From: Telopea speciosissima
Taxonomy: Eukaryota; Streptophyta; Magnoliopsida; Proteales; Proteaceae
NCBI RefSeq assembly: GCF_018873765.1
Contig: NC_057918.1
Span: 66,878,871 to 66,942,870, forward strand
Length of the DNA: 64,000 nucleotides
Direction: 5' to 3'
In this document: one piece after another, positions 10,919 through 23,400 of the stretch
Numbering within the stretch: position 1 is the first letter of the stretch
How the letters are laid out: each line of letters begins with the position of its first letter
Notes under the pieces: generated by a model
Told to the model about the DNA's origin: nothing
The model's input: the letters and a program-made list of their open reading frames with translations, nothing else
The model's database searches: none
Position numbers and translations under genes: made by a program

Positions 10919-13036
10919 AACCCTAAGCTATTGCATAAGATGTTTGCAGTCTCTAATTGCATGGAGCAGGACGGAGAAAACCCATCAAATATTAAACAAT
11001 AAGAAAGAGATAAAAATCTGATCCATTAAAAAGCGAAAAAAATCAGAAGCAAATGGTGGAAAACACTGACAAAATGAAAAATAGAGAAAAAAGAATGGCT
11101 TTAGCGGCCAACGTGTACTAAAAGAAAACAGAAAGTTTAATTACTTGTCTTGGGTGTTTCATATTCATGGTGCCATTAAAACTATAGATTTCCAGTTTTA
11201 CATCCTTCAACAATTAAAGATCTCTTACTCATTCTCTAGTAAGTAGTAATTTAACCTCAATAATTAAGAATATATATATAGAGAGTATTCATATTGCATT
11301 CAGTTTCCTTTAACAATTAAAGGTAATTACTCATGCAACAGTGAGGGTTTCTTTACATGGCACTATAATTTTGTACACATGTTTTCCACAATCCTCATCA
11401 GTCCATCTTAGTAAAGTTTCAACCTCAAAGCTATTCCTTCAGAGCTTTGGAAGAACATTAAAGTCCAACTTTAGCATCTTGGGAGCTGAAAATGTATTAT
11501 TAAGGTTGGAAGGGAGGGGGTGAAAATCTCCTGCTGCCCGTAATCGCGCGCAGGTGCTGAAATGGAATCCTGCTCCGGATAAAAAAAGTATTTTGGAAAA
11601 TACTAAAACTTTAGGGGGTATTTGTGAAAATATTCCAGCTTTCGTCTGAGTGGGTGTAGATCCACTAGATTGCACTTTATTGCAACTCCATCAATTCTAT
11701 CTACCATATGGCAAGTCATGTGTGGCCTAAATTTTATTGGGGTGTTGGTCTTTATCTTATCTTCCTTATTTATGTGTCAGTCTAAGTCCAATCAAAATTT
11801 GTCACATTATCAAAAAGAAAACAAAGAAAAATTAAAAACATTAAAATTTTGAACAATTTCTCCAATTAGGAATACATGGGAAATGTACAACGGACCATAC
11901 AACTAAATTAGGGTTTCAAATTTGACACTCATCAAAACTTGCATGATAATAACTGTGGAGTTGTGGACAAATTGTATCCTAAAATTATGAGTCCTCACAA
12001 GAGATCATGAGCTCAACCCTCCTTGGGATGTTGTCTATCTACGAAAAAAAAAAAAAAAAAAAACTTGCCATATGGCAGATTTAAGGCTTCCAATTGGGAC
12101 TATTCTTGGTATTCGAGACAGATCTATATTGGTATTGATACTAAAGGTGCCAATCATAGAACTGTCCCATTTATTAATAGGACCAAACGTAGGTCTCGAT
12201 CTTGATTATTAACAAGAAGGGATAGTACTAGTTCCTAAACGATTCTAGGCACTATAGAAAAGGATGATGACCTTTAATGGTTTCAAACAATATGACAATA
12301 TGGTTCCATTACTAGTATTGTAGATCTTCTCACTATCTTGAGATCTAATGTGTCCCTTGCTTTACAAAGCAACTTAGAATATGAAATCATTATACATTTA
12401 ATGATTTTACTTCTTCAAACTTCTTAAGATCATATGTAAGTTTCACAAAATGACAACTAAGAGTTATGATGACCAAATAAACAAGTCTACGATTTTAGTG
12501 TCATTACTAAACAAGTTTATATAGAAACAAATTAAATGTCTATTAGTTGAAACCTCTATAGGAGAAAATACTACCCAAATACATCAAACTACAGCCATAA
12601 AATTTGAACACAAGAACAAGAAATATACCCTTTGAAATGGTATAGGCGGTTCCAATTCCATCTAATACCAGTGGTATCTATTTGGTATTTCGATACTAGT
12701 ATCGTTGGGAATCCTATCCTAGAACCATCTCGTCCCATTTATTATTTGGTGCCAAAATCAGATCCCGATATTGTTCCACTTATTAATGGGACAGTCACAT
12801 ACCAAGTTTTAGCAAGACATTTCTTAGTTTTAATCCCTCTTTTTTTTTTCGTGTAAGGAGAAGCTTCATTGATAGAAAGACATATGTACAGCCAATGGCA
12901 TCGGAAGAACAAAAGTCTTTGAGCCACGGACTTACTAAATTCGTATTGATTTCATACATGGTTTCATGAGTCCAGCATCATTATAGTAAATTAAATATGC
13001 AATTGATAATCGAGAAAATCTTCTTATTGGAGCCAG

Positions 13037-13938
13037 AGCGGACAATTAGTGTGTGTGGTTGTTCAGAGGAATCAACAGGAGTACTAAAGAAGGCAGAAAG
13101 TGAATACAAGGGACGTTGCTCCCTGCTTATGCGAACCAGAAACCTAATCTCCACAATGCAGCAGCAGGATGTCTTTGACAGGTAAAGAAAGGAAAAGCAA
13201 CTTTATTTACTATGTTTCTCTTCCACCACTTCCTTGAAATCACTCATATCAAATTTTATTCTGGATAGGTTGATAGTTGTGGTTGGGTTTCTCCTCTTCT
13301 CTTGTGCGGTTCTATATGTTGTCTCGCAACGTATTGGACTCCTCAAGTTGCAGAGAAAGGTTTCTGCTGCCATCAAGGCAGGGATGGCTGGACAAGGAGG
13401 GATGAGACCTCAAACTGCAGAAGATGCCATTAATTTCATGCATCTTCATGAAAATGTAGTTCCTGATGTGGAGGTTTGATACGATTGGAAGAACGCACCC
13501 TCATAAACCGATCTACAAGGGGAGGGAACCCAATATCATATATGCCCACATCCAATCTCTTATGGGACCGATGTGGGACTATTGCACATAACATTACCCC
13601 ACCCTTTAACGGTGAACGTCCTCGTCGGCCCATTCCAGACCAGGTAGCTCTTTCTAGGCAGCTCCACTCCGCTCTAGGATCCTTTCCCGGCGGCAAGTAG
13701 CCCTTTCCTAGCGGTTTGCACTCTGGCACTAGGTCCCCCCCTCCCAAGTAGCCAACCGCAAAGGACAGGTCAATGAAAGCACCAATTGATACGATTGAAA
13801 GAACTCATCCTCATAAACCGGTCTACGAGGGAAGGGAACCCAATATCATATATGCCCACATCCAATCCTTTATGGGACCGATGTGGGACTATTGCACATA
13901 ACAAGGTTCCATTACAAAATATGCGTGATGACCTCTAA
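13037..13938 (+). pseudogene. SEC20-like SNARE gene, 3' exons, interrupted near its end
   Basis: Two exons are readable: about 13037-13181 and 13269-13476, split by an 87 bp GT-AG intron. They encode EESTGVLKKAESEYKG, LLMRTRNLISTMQQQDVFD, then a membrane segment LIVVVGFLLFSCAVLYVV followed by RIGLLKLQRKV. This is the C-terminal SNARE/anchor part of plant SEC20, an ER Q-SNARE for Golgi-to-ER retrograde traffic. After the codons for VEV a small LTR element enters. Its first three bases TGA act as a stop. Downstream of it, at 13909-13938, the expected last residues PLQNMRDDL plus stop continue in the same frame, an HDEL-like tail. The N-terminal half (several exons) was not found upstream. It is either a partial gene copy or a gene with distant exons; I favour a 5' truncated pseudogene. 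Confidence 0.78.
13477..13903 (-). mobile_element. TRIM-type small LTR retroelement, fossil
   Basis: 427 bp with two direct 117 bp terminal repeats (13477-13593, 13787-13903). Exact 5 bp target duplications AGGTT lie at 13472-13476 and 13904-13908. Read on the minus strand the repeats start TGTTATGTGC and end CGTATCA. TTGGTGCTTTCATTGACC follows the first (primer-site position) and the purine tract AAAGGGTGGGG precedes the second (13596-13606). These are the marks of an LTR element. At this size with no coding sequence it is a terminal-repeat retrotransposon in miniature. The LTR motif TAGTCCCACATCGG is common in plant TRIMs. The repeats differ at 8 of 117 sites, so it is probably a few million years old. 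No 5S-like sequence, so not Cassandra. Confidence 0.87.
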
Positions 13939-14783
13939 TCACCCCTGGCAAAGAAAATAAAAGGAACTTTACCTGTTCTGTATTCATCTTATCTGGCAAT
14001 GCCATGGCTGGATTGTGCCATCTTTCTGTAATTCTTATGTTCCATGTAAAAGTTTGGCTAGCAGACGTGCCAAGTGGGCATTAATCTATTTATTTCTTCC
14101 AAGTCATTTGCAAAACAAAATTCAGTGTTTTTTTTTTTTTTTCTTTTCTCCGCTTTGTGTTCTCTTCCAAGCCTTGCAATAAAATTATTTCTTATCTGTA
14201 GGTCAGTTTATGAATCTTGGTACCTTTGCTAGAGTTGATGTAAATGCTATTTCATTTTGGTGGCATGAGTTCCTAAAATTTGTGGAGCTCAATTTGCTAA
14301 GCTTGCAACATAGTTTTGAAAACTGGAATATGTGTTGATAAGCCACAAGTGGCCTAGTATTGCACTGTGAGTGTAGAATTGTAGAACAAGTATTCAGTTC
14401 TCCTATCCAGCAATAAGAATCTGATTCAATTATCCTCTTCTTTGCCATCCCATATCCATAATTTGGGACTGAGGAACATTTATACTGGAAGTATTAATGG
14501 GGGGAAAAGAGAAAGAAGAAGATTGAATCCATGGCAAAGAGGAGAGGGGCTGAGATTGAAAAAACACAATAGTTAGCTTTTCTGATGAACACATTCATTC
14601 ACTATGACACAGCAAATGTCTTTCTGATTTAGCAAACAATGTAAGCAAATTATGATATCCGCCTCTGCTTACTCCAACACGCAACAAAAATGGCGAGAAC
14701 TGAGAACCTGTGGACTCAACCCAAACCATAGTGGGAACCCAGTGTGACAGAGAGCACTATGGAATTTTAAGCATTTGTGTACT
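13939..14783. other. Intergenic, no feature seen
   Basis: Mostly AT-rich unique-looking sequence with a T-run near 14128-14142. It includes the 3' flanks of the SEC20-like fragment and of the USP-like gene, which converge here. No coding or repeat structure was recognised. Confidence 0.6.
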
Positions 14784-16368
14784 CTATGCAAGAAGCCAGA
14801 AATTTCTGTGTTTTTTAGTGTTAAGAAGATAGCCTGCGTTTTGACCCTTCTTCTGAACTCCAATGCATGTGCACTTACTGTTCTCAATCAAATACTCTGC
14901 TGTATCTATCACTCTTGTCCCTCTTGCATGCCCTCCATTCAGCCTACATCTGTTATTCACATAAGAGGCAGATTAGAACTTTGGTTAAGTGTAAAAAGGA
15001 AATTAAAAGAAAAAATGCCTTCCCAATGATGGCCTTTAGGATTTGGTTTTGAACTGGGTAGGTTTAATTTTCTTTTCTGTAAATATTTGTGAGTTGTAAA
15101 AATGCATGGTAGCCACAGTATAACTAATTGAACATGGTTGATCAGGTAAAAGGTGACAAAAGTTATTTAAAATTTTTTTATAAAAAACCACATAAATAGA
15201 TCATTACCTTTTACCTGATCAAATGGAGCCATATCAGTATTAATCCTAATAGCATAATTGAAGCATATGGCTATTAAACAACAAAGGGATTGTTGGTTCT
15301 TCCTGATTTCCCATTGAATAGTGTCTAGAAAGCTAAGGTGCCTTCAGAAATAGCCATTCTTCTCTTGGGTTAAAGTGAAGGGACACATCCAAACTACAGA
15401 CTTAAACACAAAGGCCTTAACCTGAACAGCTACTGCATATTATGTTTTCAGAATGCAGAAAGCAAGACATATTTTTTGCTTATGAAATTTGTCTGGTCTT
15501 TCTGAAAATCTTTTCAAGTCCAAATTCCTTTATCTGGATGTTTTAAAGATCTGTTGCCAGAATAGAAGGGCATATGGATTAAATGAAAAGGGTCAGATTT
15601 CTGCTTCAATTGGGATCTGTGGATGGACAGGAATTCTCAAATTTCTCTGAAGATCATTTCAGAGATTGTGTGGATATACTTGGAGATGTATGGAATCTTA
15701 TTGCCTTGTGTTCTTATGTTCATACAGATCATAGGCATCTCTGATTCTCTTCTAGAACTGTAACACCCTATGATCATAGGCATCTCTGATTCTCAAGGTT
15801 CTTTAGGAGAACATGGAATTCAGAGAACAAACATGAACAGAGAGAGGCAGGAAATCACTGGCTTCAAGAACCAAAGAAGAAAGCAACCTGTTTCAAAGAA
15901 GCAAAATAACAAAGATCTCTATATGAATTTGATGAAAGCTCACCCTAATATAGCATTGGAGAGACTACGACGCTGGCCTATAACAAGGACCTCAATTGAA
16001 AGCATCCTACTTTTGGAGAGAATGGTAGAGGCCTTGTCCTTTCCATCCGATTCCACTCTTTCTATATAAACCTTTACCTTAGGCTGAGCAGTCTCACATG
16101 CACTTTTCATTAAATCAAGAAAATCAACATTATCTCCGCCGCTTCCTTCCATCAAAGAATTGGTGTTCGGAAAACCCTGAGAGGAGGGTTTTCTAAGAAA
16201 AGTAGAGAATGTGTTCCGCCATGAAATGGGTTGGTCTACATGTAGGAGAAAGAGCTCATCATTCTCGAGCACAGCATGAGAAAGAGCCCATTGGAGTGCA
16301 CCCGCCGATTCCCTTGTAGGGTCAGCAATCACCATCACCTTCTTTGGTGCACCGGTTGACACATCCAT
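14784..16368 (-). CDS. Universal stress protein-like (plant MRH6/At1g69080-like family)
   Basis: Two exons on the minus strand: 16368-15944 and 14949-14784, 591 coding bases, 196 residues. The protein opens MDVSTGAPKKVMVIADPTRE, then SAGALQWALSHAVLENDELF and LLHVD, the first strand and helix of a UspA fold. Exon one ends EVLVIGQRRSLSNAILG. The second exon, placed by the splice site CAG before ATGTAGGCTG, continues CRLNGG, DTAEYLIENSKCTC, QKKGQNAGYLLNT and ends FWLLA. That tail is the hallmark of a plant USP-like subfamily. The canonical ATP-binding glycine motif of UspA is only partly present, so nucleotide binding is uncertain. Its biochemical role is not known to me. The start is the first ATG of a clean N-terminus. 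Confidence 0.88.
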
Positions 16369-19300
16369 TACAAAGAAGACCGGCGATCAAACCAATCCAC
16401 CACCACCGCCACCAATACCAACCCCCGCAACTAAGGGGGGTTGGTTTTTTGGGTAGTAAACAAGGGGGTTGGTTTACATGATGAAAACTCTAGCCCACCA
16501 ACATATAAATTTAAGGCTGTCAATTCTCTCAAGTTAATCAAAACAGGGATGGGTGATGATAGCAACAAACAACAAGACAACTCTCATTTTGTGATCTAGA
16601 AGTTCCACAACTCAATCGTCCAATGCTAAATGTAGGCAACTACTTGTGTTTTAGAGTACTTCTCATTCCTTAGGGCCCGGTCAAGACCCAATTCCAGGAG
16701 AAGAAAATGCCTTTTTTTTTCCTTTTTTTTTTCCATAGAAAGACAACTCCAAATTCTGATAAGCCATTACAAAAACTAAACAGAACAACTCAGACATTTA
16801 GAGATAATAGCAATGAGTTGGGTTCAAAACCTCTTCCCCACACCTCTAGGAAGAAAATAAAAGACATGGATGGACATGGATGGTCCCTGATCTCTTAACA
16901 TGTACCAAGTCTTAAACTCCTCGGATTAGCCTGATTTGTTTCATACTTAAATTAGTGCCTAGACTTGATTCAACTTCAATTAAAGCAAATTGATGATATT
17001 GAGATATCTATTTTGGGAGGAAATGCCTTGATTCATTTTGTATGTTGTTCCCAAAGAAGAGAGACAGAGAGATGTTTGCTTGGAAGAGACTATAGCCAAT
17101 GTTTAAAATTAAAATAAAGGGAGAAAGAAACGTACAACATCAGTGTAAAGTGTGTAGATTCTTGTGCACGTCCTCTCACATATCATCCATGGGTCTCACA
17201 CCCTCTCTCCTTGTTAAATGCCTATCTTATTGGACGATTCATCATCCTCCCCTCTTATTGGTGCAAAATTGTATTTTGATGTCGTATGAAACCCTTTCCC
17301 TAAAATAAAATAAGGTTTTATTTTATTTGTTGTTCATATACCTTTTATGACTATATCTAACATCTTCTTGATGACTATGTTTCCCCCCCCTCCCCTTTAC
17401 ATCCTTTGTTGTTCATATACCTATTATGCCTCTTGATGCTTATCTATTATTATCATTTAATTATTTCTCAAATTTATCTATGTTTCACCCAAAGGTTATG
17501 GTTAAGAGAGGATCTTGACCTTGGAACAGCATAGTACATGTCTTATCGACTCTAAAGACATTGGTACATCGACATATCGGTAATGGTAGGATCTCTTTTT
17601 TCTGGATGGATTCTTGGATTTCTTTCCTTCTATTTCCAGTATTTAATCTTTTTTCTATTTTTCCTGATTCTCTTTTACTGTAATTATCTGATTGATAATC
17701 ATTGGAACATAGTATTGCTCGATACTAGGCTGCCCTTTGTTTATGCTTACTTAATTACTAATGTTAATGCTTTTAGTGATGATGACAGATGAGTATACTT
17801 TTTAACTAAGGTTGATAGATTTTCTACCAAATTAGTTGCTAAATCTTTGTCTTCAAGACATCCAACGAACTCTCCGTACTTAGTTTGGTGGTATTTCTTT
17901 TGATAACTTCCTTTGCATCCAAAATCTAAGCTATTTTTTTGGCATGTCTTACATGCAGGAATTCCAATTAAAGCTTCTTTGTCGAAATGGAGTCAGATTG
18001 ACCCCAATTATATTATTTGTGGTTCTTGTATTAAATCCATCTGGCATCTTTGGCTATCGTGTGATTGGATTAAGCGCATATGGGCTGCAAGTCCTCTAGG
18101 AGACTAGGACTGAGAACGGAATACTTCTCCTACCCTTCTTTGGAACAGCTTTGCATCTGTTTTCTTTCTAGAAATAGTTTTGATAACTCTTCTGAAGTGG
18201 TTTTTTTTCCTGTTTTTATTGTAACTTATTACTTCATATGGCACCACCGGAACAATATAAACTCATGGGGTTGTTAAACCCGATCTGACTTACATCCTCA
18301 AAAATGTTATTCGATGGCTAAGTGATCTCAATATCCACCCCCTTCCCCATTTATTCACAGTGATGTATCTATTCAGGTTAATCTTGAAATTTCTATTTTT
18401 GATGTGTTTAAATCATTACCTAAATTAAATTACCCTATATTAATTTGCACAGGAATTTCTAACCCAGTCCTAGACCGAGGACTTCTTGCATTATGTTAGG
18501 ACATATTGTTTTGGTCACTGTTTGGATACAGGTCATTTTTTGGAGTCAATGATTATAAGTTTGTCAAAGGGTCTTGACCATGCTATGAATCTTAAAATGA
18601 AAATCAAGGAGATTTTGTGCTCGAATGAAGGACTGTTTGATCTTGTACCTGTTCCAAAAATTCCCTGGCCTATTCATTTGGTTCCACAACTTTTGAAGAT
18701 TTTGGATACTACCAATGGAATTCCTCTATCATATCATCAGGATCCTATTTTGCTGACTCTTACTAACTTTTGATTCACTTTGCCATAACAAATAGGCAAC
18801 CGCTTGTGTTAAATGGAGACATTGTAAATAGTGCTCTTTCTTAGTTTATATATTTATTTTTATTTTTTTTAAAACTAGGAACCATCAATCATAATTTGTG
18901 ACGGCTATGTTGACCCAATCACTCATTAACAGTCGTTGAGTCTCGATTTTGCTATATAATTCAAAATTTTATTATGTTTCATTAAGTTGTGATGTTTCAA
19001 GGGACATGCTAACACCAAAGGCCAGAAGCATCATGCAAGGTTTGCTCCAAGCACTGAAGAAAGGGTAGAAAATTAATAGGAGGATTACAAGGTCTTCATG
19101 CTTGGTTGGTTCAGGGTACATCAAAGGGTGCCGCACGATGCACACAGCAGCGCTTCAGTTACAGCAGCAGATAAAAATTCAACAATTACGATCTCTTAAC
19201 ACTACAAGATTTTAGATCTTGAAATCGTTGTTTTGGTAGTTCACCGTTGAGAACAAAATTGGTGGTCTGTGGTAAATTAATCATCTTTGGTGGATTACTA

Positions 19301-20443
19301 CCTATGAATAAAAAAGAAAAATTAATTTGGGTCCACAAAAAATTTTCAATGTAAAATTGTCTCTGATTTTACTAAACCTTTAACTTTCTCTGACTTACCT
19401 TCTCCTTCTTCTGACAGGATAGAATCTAAGTTAATATGCTTAAATGTCAAAGCAGATAAATGCCCATTGTTGACATACATTGTTATATCCCTTATTTAAC
19501 AGCTCAAACTTTTGGGATAAACGTTTGTAACATGGTATTAGAGCCTAATGCTACCTCCTGAGGGTTTAGGGTTTAGGATTGTTGATGTTTGTTGATTATA
19601 TCGTTGTAACCCTTAACTTCAGGATTTGAGCTTTTGGGATAAACGGTTGTAATACAGCATCTCAGATGTTAACAGCCTCTCTGCAAGCCATGGAAATAGG
19701 CTCTCTCCCCCTTGGTTTTCTGCCAAGTGCTGCAAGCTTCCACCAAAACGCAGGTTGCTACGCGTATTGATCTTTGAAAAGGAGGAAAAGCCATTAATGT
19801 TCAAAACAGTAGGACCATTAACAAAATTAAAACCTGGCAAACCAAACAATTGCCTATCAACCCACTGGTCAAAACAGAAAATTATGAAATCCATGAGACA
19901 AAAGAAAATCATCTTTAGTATCAGAACAAAAGATGAAAAGTAATGAGAAGCCCATATGTGGCCGATTAAGTTTTGCAACAAATGTAGATTAATTTTCATC
20001 ACATTACCCAGGTATCATAGGACCACCAATGTTTAGTTGAAGAAGTAATGCACATTAAGGGAGCAAACATCAAACACAGGCAATCATCCAATTAAGCAGG
20101 AGGAAAACAAAAATCATGTCTCACCAGCAGGATTTAAATATAAATTCATTAAATTAATAAATGAAGGTTATATGAGAAATAAAAATAGATAATTCGGTAC
20201 TGATCTGAGCCAAAGGACTCACAACAGATGCTAAATGCACTGGGTTATAATTATTTGACTTGAAGGCTCAGTAACAGGAGCTGATCACCAGAACTCCAAC
20301 TTTAACTGGCTCCTACAGACTGGAAGATGGTTTGCAGCCACCAAAATCTTGACAGAAAGTTTGGTAGGACTGAGCCAATGTCCCACAGCTCTATTATGTT
20401 GGCGTATATATAAACCATATGCATTAACCCAACTCTGAAATCA
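16369..20443. other. Intergenic between USP-like gene and GatB, mostly unassigned
   Basis: The two flanking minus-strand genes leave 4 kb. Apart from a LINE fragment (17900-18830) and AT-rich, T-run-rich sequence I recognise nothing. Short open stretches at 17099-17308, 17583-17792 and 19619-20002 have no known motif and look like chance. Confidence 0.6.
17900..18830 (+). mobile_element. LINE remnant, zinc-binding RT tail domain
   Basis: A plus-strand stretch from 17913 reads HPKSKLFFWHVLHAGIPIKA, then LSKWSQIDPNYIICGSCIKS and IWHLWLSCDWIKRIWA, the zf-RVT region that follows reverse transcriptase in plant L1-type LINEs. A shifted frame then gives FIWHHRNNINSW, which matches the next conserved block (WxxRN). 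It is broken by frame changes and stops and lacks the RT core. The ends are approximate. Confidence 0.72.
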
Positions 20444-23400
20444 TCAGCTTTTGCCATTTAATTTTTCTGAAAGGATCTTGTTTAGAAGCTGTGGGTTGGC
20501 TTTACCTTTTGATTCCTTCATCACCTGAAAGTAATTTGTTTCAATCAAAAACCGTTCAAAACAAATACAAAATAATTATGAGAATAACTAACCGAAAGTC
20601 ATACTCTGGGTTTCTCCATATTTAATACCTGACTTTACAGACAGGGGGGGGGGGGGATTTATACCTGACCAGCAAAATATCCTTGTAACTTAGTTTTTCC
20701 TCCACGATATTGTTGAAGCTGCTTTGGATTTTCTGCAAGCACTTTATCCACCATTTTTTCAATCTCAGCAGGATCCACAATCTGTTATTTCCATATTCCC
20801 ACAGAAACATCGAATCATTCAATGGAAGAAAATACTCTTTGCATACTTTAACAATCACAATCTCACATTCGAAGGGTTTGCAAAAGGGTTGTCATAATTT
20901 GTTAAAATACTCTTCACATACTTTAACCATCACAATCTCACATTTGAAAGGTTTGCAAAAGGGTTGTCATAATTTGTTTAACGTTTGCTCAACATGTTCC
21001 CTCCCAATAATGGGGAGATGTTGTTCTCACTGCAGCCTATCTCATTAATTGATTGCCTACTAGGATCCTTAACTCCCATAGTCCAACTGAAATAGACTCC
21101 TCTAAAACTGAAATAGGACTCTAACTAAGAAATTATAAATCAAATCCTCCTACATATCAATCCCAAACAAAATATAATAAAATAAAATGAAATAAAGTAG
21201 AATTACAAGATTAACCTCAAAAAACACAAATAAACTCCTACCAACCCTTATTACACCAAAAACATGATCTAAGCTGGCTTCGCCTCAATCTGGGTTTCTA
21301 GATCGGGTGATGCCAGTCCAACCCTGATAACACTACTGTATTACTTCCCTTATATAATTAAAAAGGAGGAGATTCTGTTGACTGCTTCAAGAGCTAAACA
21401 TAGCTTACGTAGATTCTAAAGAAAGAAATATCTACATCATGGAAATAAGACTACCACTAGCATAGCCTACAGTCCAGTTCAGCATTATAGGACCAAGCAT
21501 ATGGAAATTGACGGCTACTTCATAAAGGAGAAGTTGAGGCCAGTTTTGATATGTCGATATCTATTCCACATACGGAGGTAGATGATCAACTGAAGTAATG
21601 CTCATTCCACTGTATGTATCATAGTTGTCATGGCGTCGCCATGCGCCATGGCGTCCTAGCGCTGGAGAAGCATGCATGGCGACCTACGCCATGGCGTCCC
21701 TCTTCGATATCTTCTTCCTGTCTCTCTTTCCCACTTCGATTTCTTCTTCCTGTCTCTCTTTCCCTCTCGATTCAATTTCTTCTTCCTGTCTCTCTGTCTC
21801 TGTTTTGCAACTAAGAAGTCGCCAGATTTGATTCCAGGAATTAAATACTCCTTGTTTAGTTGATTTCTGTGATGAGTTCTTGCTGGAATTGATAGAACAC
21901 GATGTGCCGATGCTTCGCTTGAAGGTATAGACTGGACCGAGAAGAGTTGAAGGAGTTATCTCCTTCGTACTGCGCTGTTTTTCGTCCCAGGCTGAAGTCG
22001 TAAGGTTGAAGACAACCATAAATCCATAATCCGGTCGTGGGTTATTACAAATCCTTATTTTTGCCTTTTTCCTAAAGTACCCTTCTCTTCTTTTATTCCC
22101 CTTTGTCCATACTTTACACATCCCTCCAAGTTTACCCTTAGTCATTAAATCAAAACTCTTTTATGCCCTTTCTTAGATTCTACTTAATTACAAGATTGCC
22201 ATCCTTAAAACTTGAGAAACAATAGAGAAAAAATAAAACATGGCTTGAGTATACATCTAATAAAACATTAAAAATAGAGAAAATAAAAAATAAAACATGG
22301 TCGACATGCTCGCCATGGCGGGCAACATGTCGATATATCGACGTGACACCACCGACTTGGATCACTGTGACGCCGTGACAACTATGGTATGTATAGAAAG
22401 TTGGGCATGTCACATAATAATTGAATCCATGCCACAGTTCAAACAGGAACAGTGTAATGCATAGCTACATGTGAGAGCTCTGTCATCTTTGGAAGATCAT
22501 ACAAGGATAGTAGTATACATTCATGAGAGATTCTGGTCCTTCTGTCATAATTCTACATAAATGAAATCAGATGGCGAGCATAAATGTGCTCTATAGACCA
22601 AGTCTAACTATAATAATCTTTAAATGACATTATTACCATTCAATGTACTGAAAATCTGAAATGCACAAATTTATCACTCATTAGCTACAAGAATATGCAA
22701 TTTGGCCATTATTTTCATAAGTAATGTGGTCGCTCATTCTATCTAGTGATTGTAAGTCCTTTGGAGACCAACAGTTTAGATGTTAGCACATTGCATGCAT
22801 CATTAATAAGAGCATTGGTCTTTATACAACCATCTATCTGAAATAATTAGCATATCATAGGACCTTATCACCATTCAACAAAGTGGAGAGACTTACCTGA
22901 ACTAGATCTTTTTCTTCTATTAGTGCCTTGACAGTGCCTCCTTTGGATATTAACTCAAAAAGTATCTGCAGGTATAAAGAATAAAACATTTAACATAAGT
23001 ATAAAATTCAATTTTACATATGATATAGCCAAGCTATCTAGAGTAGTAGTAATAGCAGTAGAGTGGCTGTGAAACCAAAAAACAAGAACTTTGATATGAA
23101 TAAACTGAAGTGGAATCATGGCACCAGTGAAGTTTGTATTTAGTGCCATGTTTTGTTGAGACAACTGGTATGCTAGCCATCAGATTCATGATATGAGCCA
23201 CAGCAATTTGTGAATTAGAAATCTTGCATACCCCCTTCCTAATCTGCTCCCCCCCCCCCCTCCTCCTTCCTTTTTAGCTATTTAATTCTATTATTTATTT
23301 ATTTATTATTTTTGCGTATACCATTCTTTTTTTACTCAGGTCAAGCACTAAACCAACTCATTTATGGACTTCTCAAAAACCGTAGCCTATAATGATGCCT

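Larger units (their letters stand above)
9380..13036. other. Intergenic, repeats only
   Basis: Between the MSH1 stop and the SEC20-like exons I see no coding exon. It contains a small MITE (10211-10368), a tandem duplication (10483-10918), poly-C and poly-A runs, and two related stretches near 12080-12205 and 12640-12800. Those two share CCAATT/GGTATT words and TCCCATTTATTA(A)T..GG text and look like parts of one dispersed repeat. Confidence 0.7.

Noticed and set aside
13477-13903. Cassandra-type TRIM with 5S rRNA in the LTR
   Set aside because: The LTRs lack the 5S internal promoter landmarks. Assigned only to TRIM in general.
20831-20980. Repeat pair that might suggest a CRISPR-like array
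   Set aside because: Only two abutting 75 bp units without unique spacers, inside a plant intron. An ordinary tandem duplication.
21684-22145. 153-codon minus-strand open frame within the MITE at 21620
   Set aside because: Lysine/Glu-rich product of the pyrimidine repeats. No transposase or host motif.
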